Shown here: in pieces, positions 12,070 to 21,753 of the stretch
Position numbering within the stretch: the first letter of the stretch is position 1
How the letters are laid out: the number at the start of each line of letters is the position of its first letter
From: Myrica gale
Lineage: Eukaryota; Streptophyta; Magnoliopsida; Fagales; Myricaceae
NCBI GenBank assembly: GCA_963930655.1
Contig: OZ005603.1
Location: 13,787,001 to 13,851,000, forward strand
Length of the DNA: 64,000 nucleotides
Direction of reading: 5' to 3'
Notes under the pieces: generated by a model
Databases searched by the model: none
What the model saw: the letters and a program-made list of their open reading frames with translations, nothing else
What the model was told of the DNA's origin: nothing
Made by a program: the position numbers and the translations under genes

Positions 12070-12535
12070 GGGAATCAGTCGTAGAGAGTGGGAGAGAGAA
12101 AGGCTTGAGGGGAGGGGGAAGGGATTTCGCAAAATAGGGCGCGCGGGGTGGGGTGCTGGAATTTTATTGTATAAGGCGCGCGAGGAATTTTTTAAGGGGG
12201 AAAGGAGCTGGGGAACGGACGGCAGCGTTTCACTTCACGACAGTGTCCGCAAACAGACAAGTATCTTCGTCAGTGTTCCCCTCCGGCACATCCACACGGT
12301 ACGATTCCAGAACGACCGTCCAGATCTTGCCGTCGCGCTCGAGTCGGTGCACCGTCGTGATGGCCATGGGAATCAGTCGTAGAGAGTGGGAGAGAGAAAG
12401 GCTTGAGGGGAGGGGGAAGGGATTTCGCAAAATAGGGCGCGCGGGGTGGGGTGCTGGAATTTTATTGTATAAGGCGCGCGAGGAATTTTTTAAGGGGGAA
12501 AGGAGCTGGGGAACGGACGGCAGCGTTTCACTTCA
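11934..12535 (-). repeat. Exact 298-bp tandem duplication of promoter, leader and first exon
   Basis: Two head-to-tail copies (11934-12231 and 12232-12529, with the junction word CACTTCA repeated at 12530-12535) are identical by eye over the full unit. Each holds the TATA-like box, the leader and the ATG of the unidentified gene (ATG at 12069 and 12367, minus strand). The second frame (12367 downward) reads through to the same D-T-V-V-K end and then into the next copy's promoter. Exact identity implies a very recent event or an assembly artefact. Confidence 0.9.
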
Positions 12536-13208
12536 AAGTGTTTTTTGTATTTTTTTTAATAATAATTTTATATTTTGTAGTTATATATTTTTAGCCAATT
12601 ATATTTTGTATGATTTGTTATATTTTTTATAATGCATTACATATACTTTAATTAGTCTTATATTATAAATTATTGAATTATAATTGTTAATTATAATTGT
12701 TAATTATAGTTGTTAATTATAATCAATAAAATATTCAATTAGGGCTCGAATAGGATTTTAGCAAAATTAAATAGACTTCCAAAATATGACCCAAATCGGG
12801 TTCAAAAATAATTCCTACACGGTAAAGGAAAGAAAATCATAACGAAAAATAGTTTTTTGAGAGGGAAAACAGCATATTTAGGGCTCGAAACGAGGCGCAC
12901 CGAAGCGTGGCTGGGTGACCACGACGTGCACGCCGAAAAGAGCTTTCCGAATTGGGGTAATGGGCGCGAATCGGGTACTCGTAGCCAAAGTTATGACCAA
13001 AAAACCGACACGTGCGCGAAAAGTGCCCCAATTCTATATAACAACTTCAATATTCATAACACTCTCTCTAATTACATATTTTATTAAGTAGGTCTCTTAA
13101 AAATTTTTTAAAGCATGTGACAAAATAAAAATTATGTATAAAAAGGAATAAATAGTCAATAAAATAATTAACCTTAAATAACACATAAAATTTTATTTTT
13201 CTATTTTT
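12536..13208. other. AT-rich tract then GC-richer tract, probably CACTA-element interior
   Basis: 12660-12725 contains about four tandem copies of a 15-bp AATTGTTAATTAT-type unit. From 12870 to 13030 there is a GC-richer stretch (GAAACGAGGCGCACC, ACGACGTGCACGCCG) without a coding frame. It sits just inside the CACTA terminus that ends at 13362 and may belong to it. No opposite CACTA end was found. Confidence 0.4.
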
Positions 13209-13362
13209 TATTTTTTTACAATTATACCTATAGCGGCGGTCACTACAAAGACCGCCGCTATAGGTATACCTGTAGCAGCGGTTTGCTTTAAAACCGCTGC
13301 TACATGTACGAGATTCAGCGGCGGTCACAAGGACCGCCGCTATAGGTCATTTTTTTGTAGTG
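13209..13362 (-). mobile_element. CACTA (En/Spm-type) terminus with hairpin subterminal repeats
   Basis: On the minus strand the segment begins CACTACAAAAAAATGACC, the hallmark CACTA end. Inside it are nested inverted units AGCGGCGGTC / GACCGCCGCT and GTAGCAGCGGTTT / AAACCGCTGCTAC. Three perfect or near-perfect hairpins (13229-13268, 13271-13305, 13317-13348) fill the terminus. Such arrays are the subterminal transposase-binding repeats of CACTA elements. Only this end is seen, so the copy is truncated or its other end is degraded. Confidence 0.75.
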
Positions 13363-13854
13363 AATCATGAATCAAGAAATGATATTGATAAAGAAAGAAT
13401 CCTCTTCTTCCCTTGTATGATTTGCTTTTTTGAATTTTGGCTTTATCATTCCTTTGCTTATCTATAGGATCACAATTCTTCCCTTGATTTTATATGATGT
13501 GATGCTTTTTTGAATTTTGGCAGTTATTCATTTCCTTATCTATAGGTCATAAGGTGTTTATTTCGTTAATTTATTTCCTTGTATATAGGATTTTCTTTCC
13601 TTTATAAACATTATTGTCAATATAATTCAAATTCTTCGAAATCCAGCCATATCTCTTTAGATATCAAGTTACACGATCACTAATACATAATTATTGGGTA
13701 GAAGAGAGGGGAGGGGAGGGGAAGAAGGTACCTGGTATCAAGGCAGGGGAGGATATCGAGAGGGCACTCCTCAAAGATACATCAACGGACTTGGCATCCA
13801 TGGCAAAACAGCACATTTACCACTTTTGTATTTTTATTTTTTATAAAAAAATAT
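13363..13854. other. Spacer, no supported gene
   Basis: A minus-strand frame starting MDAKSVDVSLRSALSISSPA (13802 downward) runs about 37 codons and might be a first exon, but nothing confirms it. Two near-copies of TTTGAATTTTGGC...ATTC...TTATCTATAGG lie at 13429-13470 and 13509-13548. Confidence 0.35.
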
Positions 13855-14014
13855 CAGTACCCGCCCCATCCGGTGTCGGTGTACCGGAATCCGGTAAAAC
13901 CACTGGGATTTTCTGGTTTTTGGCCACCAGTACCAAATTCAATTAGGCCTGGTATTGGGAACTCGGTGTAGGTGCAGATGGAACCGAAAAATTCCGATGG
14001 CTTTGAACAATCCT
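13855..14014 (-). mobile_element. hAT-type fragment of the 17930/52279 family
   Basis: The right end, read on the minus strand (TAGGATTGTTCAAAGCCATC...), matches the outer end of the element at 52279 (TAGGGTTGTTTAGTGCCACC). The interior has the same CCGGTGTCGGTGTACCGG-type words. The other end is missing, so it is a truncated relative. Confidence 0.55.
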
Positions 14015-14335
14015 AATAGAGGAAATGGAAAAAAAAAAAAAAAAAAAAACTATTTTTGCCCAAGCTATGGGTAGTATCATGTATGCTATGACAACTACTA
14101 GACCAATTATGTAGTATAAAACTAGTCTAATCCAGGAAAAATTTATTAGCAAGTAAAAAGAATCTTAAGATATCTTCAAGGGTGTAAGTGATTTGAAAAT
14201 AAAGGATGCATATATGCTATCTTTGTAGAAGATCTTGATGACAGAAAATTCACAAATGAATAGATGTTTTTGTTTTGTAGAACTGTTTCTTGGTTTAAGT
14301 AAATATGCAGTTAAAATCGGGTGACTGAATTACAG

Positions 14336-14471
14336 AAACAATTCGGAGAGAGAAGAAGATAAAGGAGTGGGTCTCGCTCGGGACCCACACTCTGCTCGAA
14401 TAATGAATGTGCTGTTCGGACAGTATGAATCTCGAGCATGACCCACTTCCCTATCTTTCCGAATTGTGTTT
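14336..14471. mobile_element. Small foldback (MITE-like) element
   Basis: The left arm AAACAATTCGGAGAGA..AGTGGGTC and the complement of the right arm AAACACAATTCGGAAAGA..AGTGGGTC match imperfectly, giving a stem of roughly 45-50 bp around a short loop. A secondary hairpin (GTGGGTCTCGCTCGGGACCCAC) lies in the left arm. No target duplication is clear. Confidence 0.5.
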
Positions 14472-14600
14472 GCAATTCGATCAGAGGATACTGATCGAAT
14501 TTGAACGGGGATTTCCTGCAATATTCAAAATTGAGTAAGTAACGATGTTTTGTGAAAAATCTAACTACGGGTATACCTTTTTTTCTAATCTAACTACGGG

Positions 14601-16190
14601 CAGTGGCGGAGCCAGAAACCCAATTAATGGGGTGCAAAATTTTTAAGGAAAAATGACAAAAAAAAAAATTTTACTACTTAATGCAAAAAAAGTCTTAAGA
14701 GTATAAATAAAAAAAATTAAGGACTAAAAACACTAAAAATATTGAAATACATGTACCGTACTATTTGCTGATACTGAGAGGTGACATTAAAGATTAAATT
14801 CTTGTTGTTCGAGACACCAATAGAGCACCAACTAATCACACAAACAAAAGTATTTATATATATATTCTTTGTAAAACAAAACACATAAATAAAATAAAAT
14901 ATTTTAAGCAATATAACTTTTTACTTCCATAAATGAAATACTTATTTTTGTTGTTAGAAAGGATGTGTCCTATGCTCAATAAGTCCTGCTGAATTTGTTG
15001 GGATATGTAAAAAGAAAACATAACACATAAATGAGAAAAATAAACAATTACTGTATTTCTATTATTCTTGAAAGAAACAATAGCAAAACGAAGCATATTG
15101 AAAAAAGAAGCCAAATTATCCAAAGTTCAAAAAAAATCCAGGTTCCAATGGCATAAAAATACTTCTCACCCTTGCTATAGTTTTTTTTAGTGTGACAGTA
15201 CTATTGAACACGGACTTCTCAAGAGTGGAATCTCTATCAACACTAAAATAACCCGAAATTGCAAGGAGGAAATACATACTTGGTAAATGATAATAGAAAA
15301 AAAATTTGGACAAAAAGTTCAATTTTAACTTCCAAATAACTGTTCTACTCCCCTTACAAAATGAGAAAACAGAAAAATCGTAGTTCAAAGTGCCCATTAC
15401 CTGACTAAATTAATGGCTAAAATTTTGAAGAAATAGATTTATAACTTGATCCAAACATCACAAATTACAATGGAAAAGAAGTTTCACCTTTAGAGAAAGA
15501 CAATTAAAAACAAGTTAATCTCATGGGCTATGAAAAATCAGACCTAAACAAACAAAAGATAGATGAAAATGAGTCTTACTTCAACTTTGGATTTTCATAA
15601 ATTGTGGAGAAGTCAGACATGTAAAATTAGATGATGATAGTGACAATAAAATGATATAACCAATGATTCTCTAGTAAGTAAAGATGGACACGCAGCACAC
15701 TTGAATAATTGAATTATCACTTATCCAACAAGAGCACACCACCCCCTTTCTCAGTATTTGCGATAACCAAATTCTCAACCAAGTCCAACATAAAAGGCAA
15801 AAGAACAAAAAAAAGCAGTACTAGAATAGTGAAAACATCTATTTCAATGATTACAACACACAACGATTATCAGGACTCAGGATAAGTATATGAAATATTC
15901 GTTGCAAAATTCACGACAACGTTGATAAGTTAATGTAGGATTTCAAGTTTTGACATAAATAAATATTTCTCTGCTTATTCTTTTAATTTGATTTTGAACT
16001 GCTTGGGTTTTAAGGGGGGCGGGCTGATTAATCTAGGCAGGCAAGGGGGGCAAGCATAATTTTTATTTAGGCAAGGGGGGCAAACCTAATAAAAATAAAT
16101 AAAAAATAAAAAAAATACATGTAGAAAAAACTTTTGGGGGGAGCCAACCGGGGCAATGGCCCCGGTTCGCCCCCCCTCCCTCCGCCTGTG
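14601..16190. mobile_element. Non-autonomous hAT element with 8-bp target duplication
   Basis: The 8-bp direct repeats ACTACGGG (14593-14600 and 16191-16198) flank the element exactly. Ends are CAGTGGCGGAGCC on the left and CACAGGCGGAGGG (complement of the right end), the CAGTGGCGGA-type hAT terminus. About 160 bp inside the left end closely matches, in inverted orientation, the 3' end of the hAT relic at 19480-20014 (shared word ATACATGTACCGTA). No transposase frame is present, so it is a deletion derivative of that family, mobilised in trans. Confidence 0.85.
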
Positions 16191-17929
16191 ACTACGGGTA
16201 TACCTACATGACAAGTCACTGTGTTTTACGATAACAAATATGTCATTTCATACGGTCATATGCATTGATAATATCATCACGAGTGGAAAGAGAAGGTGAT
16301 CATGGATCAACTACAACCTCTTTCTTGTGCTACGGAAACCATGTTGTAGGCCAATCATTGGTCCAGACCAGATTATAAAGTTCACAAGCATGTGGCCCAA
16401 CACATATAAAACTCAATTACTCAAAGAAAAAGGCGAACCAAAAAACAGCAAGGAAATGTGGAGTCACACATATCTCAGTCTTTTCCTTGTCACCAAACAA
16501 CTGCCATTCTTACTTCAAACTGTATCGGCACGTGCGTTGGCCAACGTCCTAGCTGTTCCCCAGCCAACCCCAAAGCAACGCCACTCGTTCGAAATAATTT
16601 TTGAAAAAAAAAAATCAGATATACATGTCCTTACCGACACTGAAAACGACAAAGCAGCCCCACAAAGTCTGGTGGCGTCAATTCTGCGAACTCAACTGTT
16701 AGCACCATTTAAGCCATGTCGGCAAGCATGAGAACGCCACATGTCCCCGTCCAAAGATTGCTTTGAGCATTTCCTGCCACGTTGTGGACGCGGAAAAGTT
16801 TTGACTACGAGAATGTTCGGTTGAATTGTCTTTTGAAAATTTGTTGGGTTATGAGAATTTTTAGATGACGTTAATTATATTAGTACGTGTGTTGTAGTTA
16901 TTTTTACGTAGTGTTAAAAATGATGTTTGGTTATAGAACTTTTTGTCTTATGAGGATTCTAAAAAATTCTGAGAATACTGATTAAATGAACATGTCTTAT
17001 GTTTTGGTTAAATTTTCAAAATATTTTTTACTTTTTTATATTTTTTAGAAGCAGTGTGAATTTTGTTGAGATTGATAAAAAAATGTGTTAAAAATTATTA
17101 GAATTTAAAAAAAATTATTGAAATGGTTTAAAAATTATTGAAATTAATGAAAAAATTATTAGAATTAATAAAAAGATATTAAAATTAAGAAAAAATTGAG
17201 TGGGAAATTTTTGTAAATTGTCTGAGATACGAAGCGAAGATAGCATTTATTTCTTTGGCTCATCAGAGAGGGAGAGCCACCACTCGACGCTCGAGTAGTA
17301 TAAATATAGTACTCGAACAACGAGTGAGCCACGTCATTATTCGTTATACCGTGTTCGTCTGAGGTGAGGCGGAAGGTACCCGATGCGTGTGGGATTTATT
17401 TACAGCCTTGAACATGATCGGCGAGAGGACAGAAATGGACGTTAGTAGACTGAGGCGGCCAGTTGAGAGTCACAGACTCACATGTTACTTTTACAGTTTT
17501 AAATGGATCAGGTACCCTTATTTTATTCACGTAGAAAAAAAAAGGTACCCTTAATTTATTCTGAAGTGACGAAATTAACCCTCAAATTTCGGCGCTTGGA
17601 CCAACTGGTTTTTGATCATAGAACAAGTATAATCTTTTGAGAAAATGTTAATAAAAATAACTTCAAATAAAATAAATAACCTTTGCGTTATTTATTATTC
17701 TTTTACTAATTTAATAGGAAATATAAGGGTACTAATTAGTAATTATTATCTAATTACGATGCCAGCTAACTCATTGAGTGCAGAGTGCCCATTTCATCAT
17801 TTTGTTTAATTATATTATTTAATTTGTAAAACATAAACGTTTCTAAAGGGTAAGGTCCCCTCAGCTGGACCAAGTCTAGGACTAGGAGGACTCCCATCAT
17901 TATTCATCATCCTACCCAATACTGAATTG
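16191..17929. other. Intergenic with one MITE; no gene
   Basis: A plus-strand frame of 134 codons at 16327-16731 has no family motif or splice context and is not called. Apart from the MITE at 16921-17247, nothing was recognised. Confidence 0.4.
16921..17247. mobile_element. Degenerate MITE related to copies at 26667 and 42625
   Basis: The interior shares the order GTGTGTTAAAAattatTaGAATTT, AAAAATTATTGAAAT, GATGAAAA with the copies at 26667-26863 and 42625-42820 (the last inverted). Terminal inverted repeats are weak (TGATGTTTGGTT against ATGCTATCTTCG), so the boundaries are approximate. Confidence 0.5.
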
Positions 17930-19139
17930 GAGGGCTGTACAATGCCACCGGGAAATTCCGGTGGCACCGGCACCGGCATCGGGTTTCCGGTTTTTGGTCT
18001 AACCGGTGCCGGTGTAGGTTTGGTTTTTTGAAAAAACCGGTTGTTCCCGGTTTAACCGGCACCGAGTTTTCCGGTGTAGGTTAAACCGGGATTCTTTTTA
18101 GTTTTTTATTTTAATTTCTACTCAATAGTTTAAACTTTAGTTTTACCTCAAGACATAATATTCTAGAAGCATGACAAGGTTTACTCAATAGTTTAGTTTC
18201 ACTTGAATATTTGAGATTTGTTGTTGGTTTTGTCTAATCAAATGCTTACATTCAAGTTACCAATAAGCTTGCTAGGTGAATGAACTAGTTATTTAGAATT
18301 TTGGTAGAAAAATTACAAATTTATTGTATTTAAAAGAGTATATATGAAGGCATTGGAATCATAATTAAAGAGTTTAATGTCAAACTTTGGTAAGTACATC
18401 GCATAATATAAGTCAAGAGGTCGAGATTCTACCACAAAAAATTTTAAATCAATGTATTATTTTAAGATTTTTTATGAAATATTAACAAATTGTCTAAATT
18501 TTAAAATTGACAAATCACTATTAAATTTATATCATGCTTGCAAAATCAGTCATTCAATTACATTTTAGTTCAAATTTCTAATACATTTTAGTTCAAAAAT
18601 TCATATAGAGTCATCACGTTTGACAAGCGCTCGAGCGCCCTTTGAAAAAATTCAGACAGAGTCATCACGTTTGACTAACGTTAGGTTTTGAACATGTTTT
18701 AAAATTGTTATTGATTTGTTAATTAGAGGAAAAACACATATTCTCCCACTAAGTGTTGTTAGGGTCTAAACTGGATTTTTCAAAAGATAATAGTTTCTAT
18801 TTACAGTGACGTCTCTATTACTTTTGACTTTAAATTCTCATCTTATCTTTTAAGATGATCTTTAATTTTATTGATTTTGGAATTTGGATTTCATTAGTTT
18901 AGATTTTATTTATATGTGATTAATGGACCAAAAGAAAAAAGAAAAAAATACATTGGGCCAAGTACGTAAAATGCTAAAAAAATGGCTCAATATTAATGTA
19001 GGATAACCGGAACCGCCACCGCTAAGGGCCGGTTTTTGCCCTTAACGGTGTAGGTGGTAATTTTTTCAAAACCGGCCTACCCGGTGTAGGTGCCGGTTTT
19101 GGCAAAAACCGGCACCTACACCGGGGTTGTACAGCCCTA
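17930..19139. mobile_element. hAT-type element, 1.21 kb, with 8-bp target duplication
   Basis: Direct repeats CTGAATTG (17922-17929 and 19140-19147) flank terminal inverted repeats AGGGCTGTACAA / TTGTACAGCCCT. Subterminal regions at both ends are packed with ACCGGTGCCGGTGTAGG-type words in opposite orientations, so the ends can pair. No transposase motif was found inside, and the middle is AT-rich. TAGGG(C/T)TG ends with 8-bp duplications are typical of plant hAT elements. A relative sits at 52279-53052 and a fragment at 13855-14014. Confidence 0.85.
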
Positions 19140-19147
19140 CTGAATTG

Positions 19148-19479
19148 TTGCGTTATTTCAAATTTAATCATTTTTTTGCAATATATAAAATAATTATTTT
19201 TTAAGTAATTACATTTTGCCACAATCTGGCTTGAGGTTGCTGACTTAATATTGGAATTTGGTATGAGTTATTGGAATTTGGTTGATCAGTCTATAATTTC
19301 AATTTATCTGCAGTATATTATTTTGCTGTGAATTTTTCTACCAGAAATTTTTCTTAGTGAATTGATGTTTTTTTTGTTCATATTGCCTGTGAATTTCTTC
19401 TTGATAAGTTCCTCACAAAGATAATTAATTAAATGGATTACAATGATAAACAAGAAATTAATGGGTTATAAATTGATAC
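19148..19479. other. AT-rich flank or 5' part of the hAT relic
   Basis: No end repeat or frame is recognised. It may be eroded interior of the hAT copy whose 3' end follows. Confidence 0.35.
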
Positions 19480-20014
19480 TTAAAAATCAGCTTAATACCT
19501 ATATTAGAGATGTTAGAAGAAATGATGTTTTTCTGGGCTTCAAGATATTAGAGATCTTGCTGTAAAGATGGTTGAGACCAAAAAAGAATAATTTTTTTCT
19601 ATTAGTTTATCGACTTATTGAATTGTCATTGGCTTTACTAGTTGCGACTGCAATCGTTGAAATAATATTTTCTGCGATGAAGATCATCAAGAGTGATATG
19701 CGTAATAGGATGAGAGATGACTGGATGAATGATTTCATGGTAGTGTACATCGAGTAAGAAGTTTTTAAAACTATTGAAAACGAAGTCATTTTCCAACATT
19801 TTCATAAGATGCAAAATCGTAGGATACAATTATCACCTTTCGATTGCAATACATAATACGGTACATGTATTCTAATATTTTTAATGCTTTTAGTCCTTAA
19901 TTTTTGACATTGTATCTGTAAGATAATTTTTTACTTTACAAAAGAAAAAATATTTCTTGTCGTTTTGCCTTTAAAATTCGACGCTCATAGATTTTAATAC
20001 TGATTCCGCCACTG
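19480..20014 (+). pseudogene. hAT transposase, C-terminal dimerisation domain (TTF-type family), broken
   Basis: Plus-strand frames read RDLAVKMVET, then LVYRLIELSLALLVATA, IFSAMKIIKSDMRNRMRDDW and MNDFMVVYIE, then VIFQHFHKMQNRRIQ. This is the C-terminal hAT dimerisation region of the TTF-type/zf-MYM-like plant hAT proteins (usual form 'VYRLIELALVLPVATATVERVFSAMKIIK..LRNRMGDEWMND'). The usual VER is degraded to VEI. The frame changes upstream of RDLAVK, and stops follow KKE and VYIE, so the copy is dead. The sequence ends in GATTCCGCCACTG at 20014, the complement of CAGTGGCGGA, giving the element's right terminus. It is the likely coding parent type of the non-autonomous element at 14601-16190. 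Confidence 0.75.
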
Positions 20015-21560
20015 CGAGCTTCTGTAACTCTTGAGCACCTCGAGCATTATTAATATACGTAATTGCTCAAATCAGATTTGTTCAAATTGTATATGTTAAC
20101 CTGTTTTTGGAGGTGGGGATATTGAGTTTACATGGAAGGAAAGATTTGAACACGAGTTTTGCGTGTATCTGATTTTATATCAAATTACTCCGCCATAAAT
20201 TTTCTTAGTATTTTTTTTTCTTCTGTCTTTTTAGAAAACCAAGAGAAATTAATTTTTATGCACTGATTTAGATATTGTTAATTTAGCTGGCAAATAAGCT
20301 GGTGGTAGTGCAACAATAAATAGGTTTAATTGATCAAGTATCAATTAGTATTAAATAATAAATACACTTTGCACCCTCAAGAGAAGTATTAACAATTTAC
20401 ATTTCAATTTATTTTTTTTAACACGGAAACTGATTTTTTAGTGTGTAAAATGATAATTTTATCCTCATAATTTTTTTAATAATTACAGTTTATCTTACAC
20501 AATCAGTTGTGGAGGACTCGGATGGGTCCCCCTCTTCTTTATATTCTAAGTAACTCGGAGATAGAGCTAGTATTGGATCACGACCTTTACTTTATTTGAC
20601 AAAACGAACCTCACATAGATTTCTTGCAAGAAATGGCCCGATCAACTAAGAGATTCATTTTACTCTTTTTCTAGTGAGGGGAGCACTTTGACATGGCTAC
20701 TACGGTCACTATAGAAAGACTCTTTCTCTTTGAGAAGCGAGTCAAGATCTGATTCATCGGATCACAGAAGGGCTTAAGGATATACCAGCAACAGGGATTT
20801 TCTCCGGCCTGCCGAGCGGAAGACTCACAGTCCACCGTACTGACTTACAGGGAAAGGTATAATCACAAAAAGGAGCAATGTCAACACGAGCAAAAAAATC
20901 CTTCGACGAGTAAAATAATATTTTTATCAAGAAAAATTAAATTTCAACGGATTAAAATTATAATGGAAGATACAAAATATTTAAAATTAATAATTAATAA
21001 GTATGACAAAAATTAGATTGAGACTTAAAATATCAAGACCTTATTATTAAACGGTAAAAAATTGTATTTAATCCCTAATATCAATTTGACAGTAATTTTG
21101 CAGTTCACTCATCCTTTTTTTCCGGTCGGACACGACCGCAAGTTGTGTCTGGAAGCTCCCGAGAAAGGGCTAGTTCTGTCAATTATTAGGAGGCAGTGGG
21201 TGGTATTCTAGTCAAATCAAAACTTTGATTCAGTTCCGAATGGAGGTCAATTTTGTCTTCTTCGATGCTCACTCGTACTCTTAACTCCCTGTCCTCTCCA
21301 TTATCTGCCTCTCATCAGATCCGGTCCTACAGTCTCTTTCCCCCTCCTTATCTCTCTCCGCTAATACATTAAAAGCAGGAAAACACGAAAGCAGCCCCCA
21401 GAACCAGCTCATCATATACTCCAGATATTTTTCAGACCCACTTTGCATCAAAGAAACGGCATTTTTTCTTTGTTCGGCTTCCGTAAGTCGTAACTGGCAC
21501 CACTCTCAACATTCACCAATCCATCTGCGTACGTGCTCTCTCTCCTCCCCACTTCCTGCC
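20015..21560. other. Upstream region of ERD4; transposon-end debris, no gene
   Basis: 20355-20500 (CACTTTGCACCCTC, then TTTATCCTCATAATTTTTT) resembles the end sequence near 50606-50780, so it is probably a fragment of the same Mutator-like family. 20520-20880 is unassigned. The remainder is ERD4 upstream sequence. Confidence 0.4.
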
Positions 21561-21753
21561 ACCCTCTTTATATCCCCCTCTCCCAACGGTTACTTTTTCC
21601 TTTCCTTCAACGGCCCCTTGACTCCCGCATAGGCTTGGCCATTTCATATGTATGCTTCTTCGTAGACGTAAACCTTCTGAGAGAGAGGACAACGAGACCT
21701 AGAGAGAGACTGAGAGAGAGCGTTTGAGGTTTTGTCTTTAGAGGGAGACCCAG
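21561..21753 (+). promoter_or_regulatory. ERD4 core promoter and 5' leader with two small uORFs
   Basis: A TATA-like TTTATATCC lies near 21568 in a pyrimidine-rich tract. If transcription starts about 30 bp later, the leader has two overlapping upstream ATGs. The one at 21648 opens a 5-codon frame (MYASS, stop TAG), and the one at 21652 opens about 16 codons ending before the main ATG. A GAGA-rich block (21677-21722) precedes the start codon. The start site and any translational effect are inferences. Confidence 0.45.

Noticed and set aside
12153-12632. 159-codon plus-strand frame across the 298-bp duplication
   Set aside because: It runs antisense to the probable first exon and repeats itself because of the duplication.
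13209-13362. CRISPR-like or riboswitch-like hairpin array
   Set aside because: Plant nuclear context and the CACTACAAAAAAA terminus identify it as a CACTA end.
16327-16731. 134-codon plus-strand frame
   Set aside because: No recognisable domain, no promoter or splice context, low-complexity tail.
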